This document shows positions 25,303 to 33,489 of a stretch of DNA of 53,748 nucleotides, piece after piece. How positions within the stretch are numbered: the first letter of the stretch is position 1; each line of letters starts with the position of its first letter. The notes beneath the pieces are model-generated. The model was not told the origin of the DNA, did not search any database, and saw only the letters and a program-made list of their open reading frames with translations. Source of the stretch: Methylococcales bacterium (GTDB taxonomy: Bacteria; Pseudomonadota; Gammaproteobacteria; Methylococcales; Methylomonadaceae); contig JAPLRR010000074.1 of assembly GCA_026399075.1 (NCBI GenBank), forward strand, positions 1-53,748, in the 5' to 3' direction. The translations under genes were made by a program, and so were the position numbers.

Positions 25303-26370
25303 TTAGCGTAAATACAAGGATTCAAAACGGGCCACCTTAACACCTTTGCTATTGCTAAGCTCAAGATGTTCACCGCTGATTTCCCACGTGCTAGTTGCGG
25401 TCAGTGCGGCTATAAATGCAGTATCCAATCCACTATTAGTTTTGCACGCTTTGTTTGGTGTAGTCATGTCTGCAAATTTTAGGCGCTTGCCTTTCAGTTG
25501 GTAGCGACCTAGCAGGCGGTTGCAAACGCCAGACCCTTGGACGCGCTTATGTTTGCCTTCTGCCACGAATATGATGTGGGGTTGTTTGTCGCCTTCCCCC
25601 AAAATGACTGGCTCATTCCCTAAGCGCACCAATTTCCAATAGGTGTTTTCTAACAAAGCGGTTGAATGGCTAGGGCCGCAGGTTTCACCGGGCCATATCC
25701 CTAGAAAATGTTCGACAACCAAAGTGGGCTGAGTCCCAGCCCCTTCCATTTTTGGGCGCATGGCAATGCTGCCTTCAACATTGACCAGCAAGGATTGGTT
25801 ATCCAGTTGGCGGATTTTACTGTAAGCCGCCTCCAACGCGGCATTATCAGCCGACGGCTCGACCGGCAAACGTTGTCCTGTGAGACATTCCTGAAACAGT
25901 CCGGCATCGGCCATATAATTGTACATGCCACGCAGGGGCATACGCGGCTCTAGCGGTTCGAAAACCGCTATGCGGCTTAGCGTGTAATTGAGGCTTGATT
26001 GGATAGTCTTGCCTTGGGTATCCAATTTTTGCAAGGCATTAGCATCTTTAACCAGAAATTGATGTACGGCATGATGGTCGCCCATCAGTGTCAAAATATT
26101 ATTGTCCACACTCCAAGTACCAATGTCATAAAAACTTTCGGCCTGCCCCTGATAAACCCAGCGCAAATAAAACACATTATCGGGCTGCAGGTTTAAGGTG
26201 TAAGCCATGCCCGGACAACTGGCGCATGGCAATAGGCCCGTATAAGACGATGGCGTTGCTAGGGTCTGTTTTACCTGCACCGGCAACTGCGGCATTCCCC
26301 CGGCATCACTGGGCGGGGCGATATACAGCAAGGCCAGTAAAACCATAAGGATAGATGATTTGCTTAGCAT
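25303..26370 (-). CDS. Envelope protein with NlpE-type and META (HslJ-type) domains
   Basis: 355 residues with a Sec signal peptide (ILMVLLALLYIAPPSDA). Residues ~40-145 contain the NlpE N-terminal signature YTGLLPCASCPGMAYTLNL with its CxxC pair, followed by a beta-barrel pattern. Residues ~240-350 match the META/HslJ domain (LENTYWKLVRLGNEPV, the central GSGVCNRLLGRYQL segment and CKTNSGLDTAFIAAL). NlpE senses copper and surface stress through Cpx and is a lipoprotein in E. coli; here no lipobox Cys follows the signal, so the protein is probably soluble in the periplasm. The two-domain combination suggests an envelope-stress or metal-related role. It stands alone between the lyase and the GT-C operon. 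Confidence 0.8.
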   Translation of the reverse strand: MLSKSSILMVLLALLYIAPPSDAGGMPQLPVQVKQTLATPSSYTGLLPCASCPGMAYTLNLQPDNVFYLRWVYQGQAESFYDIGTWSVDNNILTLMGDHHAVHQFLVKDANALQKLDTQGKTIQSSLNYTLSRIAVFEPLEPRMPLRGMYNYMADAGLFQECLTGQRLPVEPSADNAALEAAYSKIRQLDNQSLLVNVEGSIAMRPKMEGAGTQPTLVVEHFLGIWPGETCGPSHSTALLENTYWKLVRLGNEPVILGEGDKQPHIIFVAEGKHKRVQGSGVCNRLLGRYQLKGKRLKFADMTTPNKACKTNSGLDTAFIAALTATSTWEISGEHLELSNSKGVKVARFESLYLR

Positions 26371-26482
26371 GTCGGCCTCTTGTTGTGCCTAGTTAAACTA
26401 CCGGATAAACCCCAAAATTAACGCATTCCCTCGACTATCGGATTGGCCTGCAATGGCTTTGGACATTGCAGGCACTAGCCTA

Positions 26483-28027
26483 TCACCTAGTCAAAGTAAA
26501 GCCCATCTCCCCATTTTCCTCAATCTTCCAACCCGACGCCTTAAAATGGTCTTGGATGTTCTGGTCTAGCGGTAAATTGGCTTTATGGATGTCATGGTTG
26601 GGGTACATGGTCAGCACGATGCCCTGCCCTAGCTTTAAATCCAGCAGCTTTTTAATTTGTTCATCTTGAAGGACATTGTCGTGCAATATCGGGAAAATAT
26701 GCCGGGCGGGCACGGCGCAAATCACCCGATAAACAAAACCATAATTGGAAATACCTAAGCGCCCGTTTAAATGGCTGCAGATGGTATCGGTTTGCTTGTG
26801 TGCCTTGATGTGCTTCACCACGGCCACCAAATCGGCATCATAAAAATGGTAAGCATATAGCTCGGGGATGGCAGACACCCTCAGCACCAATAAAATACCG
26901 GCTAGCGCCAAGCCCCACTTGGCTTTGTCAATACTTGGCACTGCGTTTTTTAAGATCAGGGCCAAGGCAACCAACAATGAAAACAAATACGGAAACGCAT
27001 GGCGTTCTGAAATCAGCTCACCCCATTGGTATTTTGACCGTGCAGCAATCACTATCGCCGCGCCCATCGCGCAATACAACACGGTGATGACCAAGGCAGA
27101 TTGGTCGGGTTTAGGCCATGATTTCCACGTTTTAACACCCCGCCAAACCAGCAAACCCAAAACGCCGGCCACTATAACAAGACCCAGCCAGTGTCTGGCG
27201 AGAAAGGTATCGGTATCTGCCAACAACCAAAGAATATTCAATTGCGCTTCGATAAACGCATGGGTGTTTTCAATAAAACCGACCGTGCTAGGTGGCATGG
27301 AATAAGGCTGTATTTTGCCAAACACCAAAAAATTCCTGATCATCCACGGTATGACCACCACCAAAAAACTTAAGCCCCACACCCCTGCGGCAATTAATTT
27401 TTGCCGCCGATTTTCGGCATCAAAAATAATAGACCACAACAACAAGCCACCGATGCTGGCCACAAAGGCCAGATTGGCATTCCTGAGCAAATAGGCAAAA
27501 CCCAGTAACAGGCCAATCACACACCAAGCCCGTAAACGCTCGCCAGCTCTTAACACCAAACCCATGCAAAAAATAACCAAGGCCATCGAAATGACATCCG
27601 TCGAGGCTACATTCCCCCAGCGGATAATCGCAGGCGTAGACACCAACAACAAGCCAATGATTAAGACGGTGTAATCACCCAGCAAGCGCCGGAAAGAAAA
27701 AACCACGCTAGACGGCACTAATACCAGAGCGACCAAGCTCAAAAATAACGCCACCAACTCCAAGGGCGCAGGCACCAGTAAGCTAAATAGCGCTATCAAA
27801 ACCGGATAACCGGGTGGGAACAGCGGGTCAGGCACATAAGATGCCGTGGGGTCGTTAGTGCCATAATAGCCACTCTCAAACACGCCACGGGCAAGCAAGC
27901 TGCGGGCTTGCTCCAGATAACAAGCGCTGTCAGGCGTATAAGGGAAAACCGGCAAAAAATAAGCGACAATCGCAGCACACAGCCCCATCACTAAGGCAAT
28001 GCCATAAACCGTGGATGACCTCAGCAT
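26483..28027 (-). CDS. GT-C family membrane glycosyltransferase (GT39/ArnT-like)
   Basis: 514 residues from ATG 28027, two bases after the upstream stop; a TTG two codons earlier would give a four-base overlap. Around eleven membrane helices are visible, and the first periplasmic loop has VFPYTPDSACYLEQARSLL with the Asp of the GT-C active site. LLRNANLAF and GFAYLLRNANL lie mid-membrane. A soluble C-terminal domain (~380-514) follows. GT-C enzymes take a sugar from a polyprenyl-phosphate donor at the periplasmic face and add it to lipid, protein or glycan. Gene order with a UbiA-type transferase and an SMR transporter indicates which donor it may use (see findings). It is the last gene of the four-gene operon beginning with purC. 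Confidence 0.85.
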   Translation of the reverse strand: MLRSSTVYGIALVMGLCAAIVAYFLPVFPYTPDSACYLEQARSLLARGVFESGYYGTNDPTASYVPDPLFPPGYPVLIALFSLLVPAPLELVALFLSLVALVLVPSSVVFSFRRLLGDYTVLIIGLLLVSTPAIIRWGNVASTDVISMALVIFCMGLVLRAGERLRAWCVIGLLLGFAYLLRNANLAFVASIGGLLLWSIIFDAENRRQKLIAAGVWGLSFLVVVIPWMIRNFLVFGKIQPYSMPPSTVGFIENTHAFIEAQLNILWLLADTDTFLARHWLGLVIVAGVLGLLVWRGVKTWKSWPKPDQSALVITVLYCAMGAAIVIAARSKYQWGELISERHAFPYLFSLLVALALILKNAVPSIDKAKWGLALAGILLVLRVSAIPELYAYHFYDADLVAVVKHIKAHKQTDTICSHLNGRLGISNYGFVYRVICAVPARHIFPILHDNVLQDEQIKKLLDLKLGQGIVLTMYPNHDIHKANLPLDQNIQDHFKASGWKIEENGEMGFTLTR

Positions 28028-28029
28028 AA

Positions 28030-28422
28030 TCAACAGCCTTGGTTAGTGACCAAAATAATGCCTAACACCACTAGGCATGTGCCAACAAAGCGGATGACAG
28101 AAAACGCCTCACCCAACAAAAACACGCCAAACAGCGCCGTCAAGATAAAACCCAAACCCACAAACGGATAGGCAATGCTGACATCAATTTTAGCCAATAC
28201 CCCCAACCACAGCACCGCACCTAGCGCGTATAAAATCAGCCCTAGCCACACATAAATGCTGGAAACCACGGCCAGCGCAATTTCCGCCCAGCCGCCTGTC
28301 AGGCTTTGTTGCACAGCCGCAGAAGCCATGCCTTGCTTTAAGGTCACTTGTGCCACCGCCGAAATGGTCACACTGATAAATATCAGCGTCAACACTGTCC
28401 AAGAAATTGCCATATCTTTCAT
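28030..28422 (-). CDS. Small EamA/SMR-type transporter (ArnE/ArnF-like lipid-sugar flippase candidate)
   Basis: 130 residues with four helices: SWTVLTLIFISVTISAVAQVTLKQG, a central IALAVVSSIYVWLGLILYALGAVLWLGVL pair, and VGLGFILTALFGVFLLGEAFSVIRFVG ending in CLVVLGIILVTNQ. The AVAQVTLKQG and LGEAFS motifs are those of ArnE/ArnF and EmrE relatives. The start overlaps the UbiA-fusion stop (ATGA), and the GT-C gene begins two bases after the stop. In this setting the protein most likely flips a polyprenyl-phosphate sugar across the inner membrane, as ArnE/F do for undecaprenyl-phosphate-aminoarabinose. Drug export is the alternative. Confidence 0.85.
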   Translation of the reverse strand: MKDMAISWTVLTLIFISVTISAVAQVTLKQGMASAAVQQSLTGGWAEIALAVVSSIYVWLGLILYALGAVLWLGVLAKIDVSIAYPFVGLGFILTALFGVFLLGEAFSVIRFVGTCLVVLGIILVTNQGC

Positions 28423-29882
28423 ATTGCCACCAAAGTAACCATCATCATATTAATAAACACAATCCAACTGGCTTGGTCTTTTAAGCTAAAAACCAAAGGA
28501 TCATCGTGCATTTCCCCGCGTGCGGTTTTTAACCACAAACGCGATACCCAATACGCCATCAACGGGCACAACAGCCACAATAAAACCGGAAAGGTGTATT
28601 TGCTGGTGCTCTCAGGGCTGCTGATAAACAAGGCCAACACCAAAATGGACAAATAGCCAGCGGCCACCCCCATTGCGCTAAGTATCGGATAATCCCCCAC
28701 CAAATAATCGCGGCCTTTCATTGTGTCGCGGGCCAAGCGTTGCATGGCCAACAATTCGGTGCAGCGTTTGACCAAGGCCAGACTCAAGAACAGGAACATG
28801 GAAAAACCCAGCAACCACGATGACAAAGGCACAGCTATCGCAAAAGCCCCGGCCACAATGCGGATGGTATACAAAGAGGCCAGCATCAACACATCAATCA
28901 GCACCACTTTCTTAAAGTAAAACGAATAGCTGATGGTTAAGGCCAAATAAGCCAACAAAGTGATCAAAAACTGTTCAGACAGCTGCAATGCCAAGGCAAA
29001 CCCGGCAACAAACAGCGCAACCATTGCAAAAACCCCAGAAATCAGGTCTATATCACCTGCCGCAAACGGGCGTTTGCATTTGCGTGGATGGTGCCTATCT
29101 GAAACCAAATCCAGCAAATCATTCAGCAAATAGGTGGCAGAGGCAACCAAGCCAAACGCGGTAAACGCCATGGCAATTTCAAAGATTGCTGAAAAATTAA
29201 AGGCGTGGGCGGTCAAAATAGGCACAGCCAACAACACATTCTTGGCCCATTGGTGCAAACGAAAAGCGCGTAGCCAGGTTTTGGTGGCCTTAGGACGGTC
29301 ATCAAACACGTGTTGCACGACATAACGCCGTTTTTTGGCCGCTGCAACCACACCAGAACTGGGATTGACCACAATCGCCCGCCGCGATTTCGCCCATATT
29401 TCCAAATCAACCCGCGCATTGCCCGCATAATCAAACGCCGCATCATTGCAGCAATTTAAAATGGCCTCCAGTTTGCGTTTGCCTTTCAGGTTATTGTGTC
29501 CATCGCTGGCCAACACCCGCTTAAAAATGCCTAGCCGCTGGGCCACTGGCTCAGCCAAACGGCGGTCAGAAGCGGTCGCCAAATACAGTATCCGACCTGA
29601 GCTGGCCTCTTTTTGCAAAAACTCAACAAAGTCTTGCTGCAAGGGCAGCACCGCAAAATCCAATGCCGAACGCTTGGCAATCTCTTCTTTCAGATGGGCT
29701 TTGCCGCGCAGCAACCAAAACAGCATTTGCAACAACATCCATGGCTGTTTTTTTAACAAAAAAAACGCACTTTCAATCAGTAAATCCGTTTTAATCAATG
29801 TCCCGTCAAGATCCACAAACAGTGGCACCGAATCATGGGACGCACTGGCGGGCTTAGGGGCTTGGTATCTTTTATGGCTCAT
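28419..29882 (-). CDS. HAD phosphatase - UbiA prenyltransferase fusion (DPPR-synthase-like)
   Basis: 487 residues from ATG 29882, which overlaps the purC stop (ATGA); the longer frame would intrude further into purC. Residues ~17-210 are a HAD phosphatase: [17 protein letters not shown] (DxDGT nucleophile), ATASDRR (motif II) and a C-terminal [11 protein letters not shown] (motif IV region). Residues ~215-487 are a UbiA-type prenyltransferase with about eight helices, [19 protein letters not shown] (~268-286) as first Asp-rich motif and [28 protein letters not shown] as second region. The first motif, with its HPxK...RP ending, closely resembles decaprenyl-phosphate phosphoribosyltransferase (Rv3806c type), which attaches PRPP-derived ribose-5-phosphate to a polyprenyl phosphate. 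The fused phosphatase could remove the 5-phosphate, a step done by a separate protein in mycobacteria. Confidence 0.88.
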   Translation of the reverse strand: MSHKRYQAPKPASASHDSVPLFVDLDGTLIKTDLLIESAFFLLKKQPWMLLQMLFWLLRGKAHLKEEIAKRSALDFAVLPLQQDFVEFLQKEASSGRILYLATASDRRLAEPVAQRLGIFKRVLASDGHNNLKGKRKLEAILNCCNDAAFDYAGNARVDLEIWAKSRRAIVVNPSSGVVAAAKKRRYVVQHVFDDRPKATKTWLRAFRLHQWAKNVLLAVPILTAHAFNFSAIFEIAMAFTAFGLVASATYLLNDLLDLVSDRHHPRKCKRPFAAGDIDLISGVFAMVALFVAGFALALQLSEQFLITLLAYLALTISYSFYFKKVVLIDVLMLASLYTIRIVAGAFAIAVPLSSWLLGFSMFLFLSLALVKRCTELLAMQRLARDTMKGRDYLVGDYPILSAMGVAAGYLSILVLALFISSPESTSKYTFPVLLWLLCPLMAYWVSRLWLKTARGEMHDDPLVFSLKDQASWIVFINMMMVTLVAI

Positions 29883-30781
29883 AATACAGAATCTTGAATT
29901 AATCGACTTTCCGCTTCGCGGTATTTTTCGGCGCAATAGGCCGCCACTTCAGGGGGTAATGCCGGGCCTGGGGCCGTTTTATCCCAATCCAAGGTTTCCA
30001 AATAATCACGGATATACTGCTTGTCAAAACTTGGCGGGCTGATGCCGACCTGATACTGGTCAGCAGGCCAAAATCGTGATGAATCGGGGGTTAGCGCTTC
30101 ATCTATCAAATATAAAACCCCGGCATCATCAACCCCAAACTCAAATTTGGTGTCGGCAATAATAATGCCGCGTTCTTGGGCGAAGGCTGCGGCTTCTTTG
30201 TACAGCTTTAAACTGGCATCGCGCACTTGTCCGGCCAAGGCCTCACCCATCAACGCCACGGTTTCAGCAAACGCCACATTTTCATCGTGTTGGTCAACTG
30301 CCGCTTTTGTTGATGGCGTATAAATGGGTTCAGGCAATTGCTGGGCTTGTTGTAAGCCTACGGGTAACTGGATGCCACACACCGCACCGGAGGCCAGATA
30401 ATCTTTCCAACCCGAACCGATCAAATACCCCCGCACAATGGCCTCAACTGGCAGCGGCTTTAAGCGCTTGACCACAATCGCCCTGCCTTCAACTTGGGCG
30501 CGTTCTGCGGCATCGGGCAGCACTTGATCCAAACTAATGCCGGACAAATGGTTGGGCATAATATGCTGCAATTTGGCAAACCAAAAATTGGAGATACGGG
30601 TCAAAACACTGCCCTTGCCGGGGATAGGGTCAGGTAAAATCACATCAAACGCTGACAATCTGTCAGTCGCCACGATTAACATGTAGTGGTCATCTATATC
30701 ATAGATGTCGCGGACTTTGCCACGGGCACGGAGTTTTAGTGAAGACAGGTCTGATTGGTATAAAGCTGCTGGAGCGGTCAT
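29879..30781 (-). CDS. purC: Phosphoribosylaminoimidazole-succinocarboxamide synthase PurC
   Basis: 300 residues, the longer (yeast ADE1-like) form of SAICAR synthetase. Diagnostic stretches are [84 protein letters not shown] and [15 protein letters not shown]. It catalyses the ATP-dependent coupling of aspartate to CAIR in purine synthesis. The stop overlaps the start of the HAD/UbiA fusion by four bases, an unexpected partner for a purine gene; both pathways consume PRPP, which may be the link. The upstream region contains a 12-bp inverted repeat shared with divergent djlA. Confidence 0.96.
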   Translation of the reverse strand: MTAPAALYQSDLSSLKLRARGKVRDIYDIDDHYMLIVATDRLSAFDVILPDPIPGKGSVLTRISNFWFAKLQHIMPNHLSGISLDQVLPDAAERAQVEGRAIVVKRLKPLPVEAIVRGYLIGSGWKDYLASGAVCGIQLPVGLQQAQQLPEPIYTPSTKAAVDQHDENVAFAETVALMGEALAGQVRDASLKLYKEAAAFAQERGIIIADTKFEFGVDDAGVLYLIDEALTPDSSRFWPADQYQVGISPPSFDKQYIRDYLETLDWDKTAPGPALPPEVAAYCAEKYREAESRLIQDSVL

Positions 30782-30793
30782 AAGTCCTCGCTA

Positions 30794-30831
30794 AATGGTA
30801 AAATTAAAGTTAATGGTATAATTTTACCATT
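30794..30831. promoter_or_regulatory. 12-bp inverted repeat between purC and djlA
   Basis: AATGGTAAAATT (30794-30805) and AATTTTACCATT (30820-30831) are perfect inverted copies separated by 14 bases, centred in the 77-bp divergent intergenic region. The arrangement suits an operator, or back-to-back promoters built on AT-rich hexamers. It does not match the PurR operator of E. coli. Confidence 0.6.
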
Positions 30832-30858
30832 ATTCTTCACGAAACAGGATTGATAACA

Positions 30859-31656
30859 ATGAGCTGGTTTAGCACGGTAGTGGGCGGGACAGTGGGATTC
30901 TTGCTAGGCGGCCCCATAGGCGCCGTATTAGGTGCATCGGTTGGGCATCAATTTAACAAAGGCGTAGAAGATATAGCCATCAGCGACGCGTTGAAACCTA
31001 ACGACCAACCCCGTGCGCAAATGGCTTTTTTTACCGCCACTTTTTCAGTCATGGGCCATCTGGCCAAAGCGGACGGGCGCGTATCACCCGAAGAAATCGC
31101 CTTGGCAACCCGCATCATGGATGAAATGGGCTTGGCCCCCGACATGCGCGCCACCGCCATCGACCTGTTTAAGCAAGGCAAACAAGCGGATTTTCCGCTG
31201 GACACCGTACTGACAAAGTTCTACAAAAACTGCCGTTTCCGGGAAGACCTCATCCGCTTATTTTTGGCATTCCAGATACAAGTGGCCTTGGCCGACGGTA
31301 CACTGGATGCCCGTGAAGAAAAATTACTCTTATATATAAGCAACAAACTTAGCGTGTCACGCTTAAGTTACGAACGCTTAAAAATTCAATTGATGGCCCA
31401 ACAGCGCTTCCACGCCCACAGCCACCAAGTCCGCAACGCGCCACATCAAATCAGCCTACAAGAAGCCTACCGCGTGTTAGGGCTAAAACCCTCGGCCACC
31501 AAAGCCGAAGTCAAAAAAGCCTACCGCCGCCTAATGAGCCAAAACCACCCCGACAAACTCATCGCCCAAGGCCTCCCCGAAGAAACCATGCGCATCGCCA
31601 AAGAAAAAACCCAAAAAATCAGCAAGGCGTATGAGGTTATCCATAAGGCGGGTTAG
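30859..31656 (+). CDS. djlA: Membrane-anchored DnaJ-like co-chaperone DjlA
   Basis: 265 residues from ATG 30859 (an AGGA ribosome-binding site precedes it; the TTG three codons earlier is unlikely). The N-terminal glycine-rich helix (VVGGTVGFLLGGPIGAVLGASVGH) is the atypical DjlA membrane segment. Residues ~55-150 form a TerB-type helical domain (MGHLAKADGRVSPEEIALA and ALADGTLDAREEKLLLYIS). Residues ~200-262 are the J domain, with the HPD triad in RLMSQNHPDKLIA. It stimulates DnaK from the inner-membrane face and affects capsule regulation in E. coli. Here it is single and divergent from purC. Confidence 0.95.
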   Translation: MSWFSTVVGGTVGFLLGGPIGAVLGASVGHQFNKGVEDIAISDALKPNDQPRAQMAFFTATFSVMGHLAKADGRVSPEEIALATRIMDEMGLAPDMRATAIDLFKQGKQADFPLDTVLTKFYKNCRFREDLIRLFLAFQIQVALADGTLDAREEKLLLYISNKLSVSRLSYERLKIQLMAQQRFHAHSHQVRNAPHQISLQEAYRVLGLKPSATKAEVKKAYRRLMSQNHPDKLIAQGLPEETMRIAKEKTQKISKAYEVIHKAG

Positions 31657-32239
31657 GGTGGAACTTTAGCCTGAGACTTATCAAGTTTGTCTGCTTGACA
31701 GGTTATGTTTGCTTGAGCTAAAGTCCCGTCCGGTCTTGAATTGTTAATGGAAATTTGGGATTAAACGACAAATTTAAGAATAAGTCGTGTGGTAGGGGTT
31801 AGGCGGCAGCCGTCACCCGACAATTACATGATTTGCAGGATGTGTCTGGTTACGATATCGCTCGACTACAGGGCTTTCACCCCGTTCGCAATCTGGTAGG
31901 TTTGCGGCTGTTATCACTGTGTTGGTTCAGCGTGACTTGGACTTGTCTCTCTTATAAACTTAGGGAAACTCTCGATAAACCCAGAAACTTACTCTGTAAT
32001 GCTGGCTAAGGATATTCGAGAAACGTCTTACCTCCACTTTCACGGGAAACTGCTAATTCTGCCTAAGGAGGATAGGCAAAGACCAGACAAAGAATCGCTT
32101 GAAATGCACTTTAAGAAATCGGCTATCTTGTAAGCAAGTAGCCCGTATTTCTCGTTCCCAAGCTCTGTGCTTACTGGGCTTTATTGCCCACTGCTAACGA
32201 TTACCCGCCCTATTACTGTATATATTCGGAAATATAACT
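31657..32239. other. 583-bp stretch without a recognised gene
   Basis: No family is recognised. On the plus strand one frame is open from about 31805 to 32010 (stop to stop). A second frame, open for ~65 codons, contains an ATG at 31999 leading to a 44-residue product ending at 32133 (MLAKDIRETSYLHFHGKLLI and beyond). These two overlapping open frames, with no ribosome-binding site, look like a decayed gene, or a structured RNA that happens to lack stops. The end (ttctcgttcccaagctc, near 32150) resembles short dispersed repeats. The antitoxin promoter must lie within the last ~60 bases. Confidence 0.4.
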
Positions 32240-32452
32240 ATGCCTTCAATAACGCTTAAAGCACATTATGATGGTCAACGAATTTTACTTGATGAACCTT
32301 TTAATTTACCAGTAAATGCTGCTTTAATGGTAACGGTATTGTCAGATGCTAATAACGAAAATGATCCATGGCTTAATATCGCTATAAAGGGATTATCTGA
32401 CGCTTACTCAAATAATGAACCTGACTATTTATTAGAAAGCATTAAGCGATGA
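32240..32452 (+). CDS. Antitoxin, AF2212/DUF104-like
   Basis: 70 residues. The N-terminus SITLKAHYDGQRILLDEPFNLPVNAALMVTV has the beta-hairpin pattern (x-I-x-A-x-Y-D/N-G-x-x-x-x-x-E-P-x-x-L-P) of AF2212/DUF104 small antitoxin-like proteins, followed by an acidic helical tail (DANNENDPW and PDYLLESIKR) suited to toxin neutralisation. The stop overlaps the toxin start by four bases (GATGA), the usual arrangement for toxin-antitoxin operons. The N-terminal domain probably binds the promoter. Confidence 0.8.
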   Translation: MPSITLKAHYDGQRILLDEPFNLPVNAALMVTVLSDANNENDPWLNIAIKGLSDAYSNNEPDYLLESIKR

Positions 32453-32793
32453 AAGAAGCTGACATTGCTTTACCCCCCATTCCACAGGCTAATGGTTTAA
32501 CAAATAATCGGCCTGTGATTCTGCTTCGGCAAATGCCAGGCTTTGGCGATTTTCTGGTTTGTGGTATCAGCACTCAGCTTCATCAGGAAGTTAAAGGATT
32601 CGATGATAAAATTTGCTTAGCTGATTTGGACTTTATCGACAGTGGTTTAAAAGCGCCTTCCCTTATCAGGCTTGGTTTTCTGGCGGTACTTCCACTGCGT
32701 AATATTCTTGGCACAATCGGTTTTATTTCTGCTGAACGTCATCATTTATTACTAAGCCGCTTGTGTCAGTATCTTGAGATTAAAAGCAAATAA
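32449..32793 (+). CDS. MazF/PemK-type toxin (type II toxin-antitoxin)
   Basis: 114 residues. The core NNRPVILLRQMPGFGDFLVCGISTQ is the PemK/MazF strand-turn-strand with the conserved arginine region, and ADLDFIDSGLKAPSLIRLGFLAVLP supplies the second conserved block. IGFISAERHHLLLSRLCQYL closes the fold. Family members are ribonucleases that cut mRNA at short sequences when freed from antitoxin. The protein is translationally coupled to the preceding antitoxin gene. Flanking repeats and the decayed-looking region upstream suggest an accessory insertion. Confidence 0.85.
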   Translation: MKEADIALPPIPQANGLTNNRPVILLRQMPGFGDFLVCGISTQLHQEVKGFDDKICLADLDFIDSGLKAPSLIRLGFLAVLPLRNILGTIGFISAERHHLLLSRLCQYLEIKSK

Positions 32794-33009
32794 TCCGAAA
32801 AGCCCGGTAGGCTGAACATCGCACGCATTTTCCAATCTTCGGCCTTCGTTAAGGTGCGCGATGCGCATCTTACGCGGCTGACTATTATATAAATTCCCCT
32901 AGGCTAAGCGGGAAAGCTTTGCCAAAAGCGTTGACAAGGGATAAAGCTAGCCCCACAAATTGCAGTGCACTAGTTAATACATTGTAACTTCTCATGCGCG
33001 GCAGGATAA

Positions 33010-33042
33010 AGACCTGCGAGGTTTATAAAACCTCGCAGGTCT
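33010..33042. repeat. Perfect 15-bp palindromic element
   Basis: AGACCTGCGAGGTTT and AAACCTCGCAGGTCT are exact reverse complements with a three-base ATA loop. The hairpin is too isolated from any stop codon to be a simple terminator. It has the look of a REP- or MITE-like dispersed element; the CTGCGAGG core recalls the hairpin after rtcB. Confidence 0.8.
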
Positions 33043-33190
33043 ACCGCCATTGCCGATAACGAATGGGAAATTACATTTTATTCCTTAAGCAGCCAATGTG
33101 TTCGCTAAATACAGCAATTCTCATTATGACATTTACTGCGTTTAAATCGCCCGTCATACTGGCATGGATACCAAGTCCATAAGTTGGGCT

Positions 33191-33275
33191 ACGCATAGGA
33201 TGTGCTGAGGTACGAAGCGCATCGTTCGTGTTAGGCAATTGATGCGGTTCACTGCGTTCACCACATCCTACGCAC
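33191..33275. repeat. Imperfect inverted repeat with ~33-bp arms
   Basis: The left arm (acgcataggatgtgctgagg...gcgcatc, 33191-33223) matches the reverse complement of the right arm (gatgcggttcactgcgttcaccacatcctacgc, 33241-33275) with several mismatches. The ggatgtgctgagg...gaagcgcatc core is of the kind dispersed in many environmental gammaproteobacterial genomes. It can fold into a long hairpin. Confidence 0.65.
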
Positions 33276-33489
33276 TGTTTATTGGTATGCAGCAACCCAC
33301 CAACGGCATTTTAATCAACGCCTAACACCGTAACCACACAAAGCACGGGGAATTTATTTAATTCTATTAATATTTTAGAGGTTTTGGCGCTTGTATTTCC
33401 CTATATTTTATGTACAATTTGCCCGCCTGTTTTCCGTTTTAGGAAGTCAGGCTTCATCAATTATTCATTTAGGTACCTTGGAGTCACCC

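Larger units (their letters stand above)
32794..33489. other. Repeat-rich intergenic region
   Basis: About 700 bp without a convincing gene. It contains a degenerate inverted repeat near 32810-32880 (aacatcgcacgc / gcgcgatgcgc arms), the strong palindrome at 33010-33042 and the longer inverted repeat at 33191-33275. A 75-codon minus-strand frame (33071-33295) merely spans the repeat. The last ~130 bases are AT-rich and should hold the promoter for the PEP-CTERM gene. Confidence 0.6.

Noticed and set aside
29446..30042. 198-codon plus-strand frame
   Set aside because: Antisense to the HAD/UbiA fusion and the end of purC; no recognisable motifs.
31999..32133. 44-codon gene
   Set aside because: Open frame with plausible composition, but without ribosome-binding site or recognised similarity; mentioned only within the unexplained region.
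33071..33295. 74-residue minus-strand frame
   Set aside because: It covers the long inverted repeat, and its translation is explained by repeat sequence rather than coding constraint.
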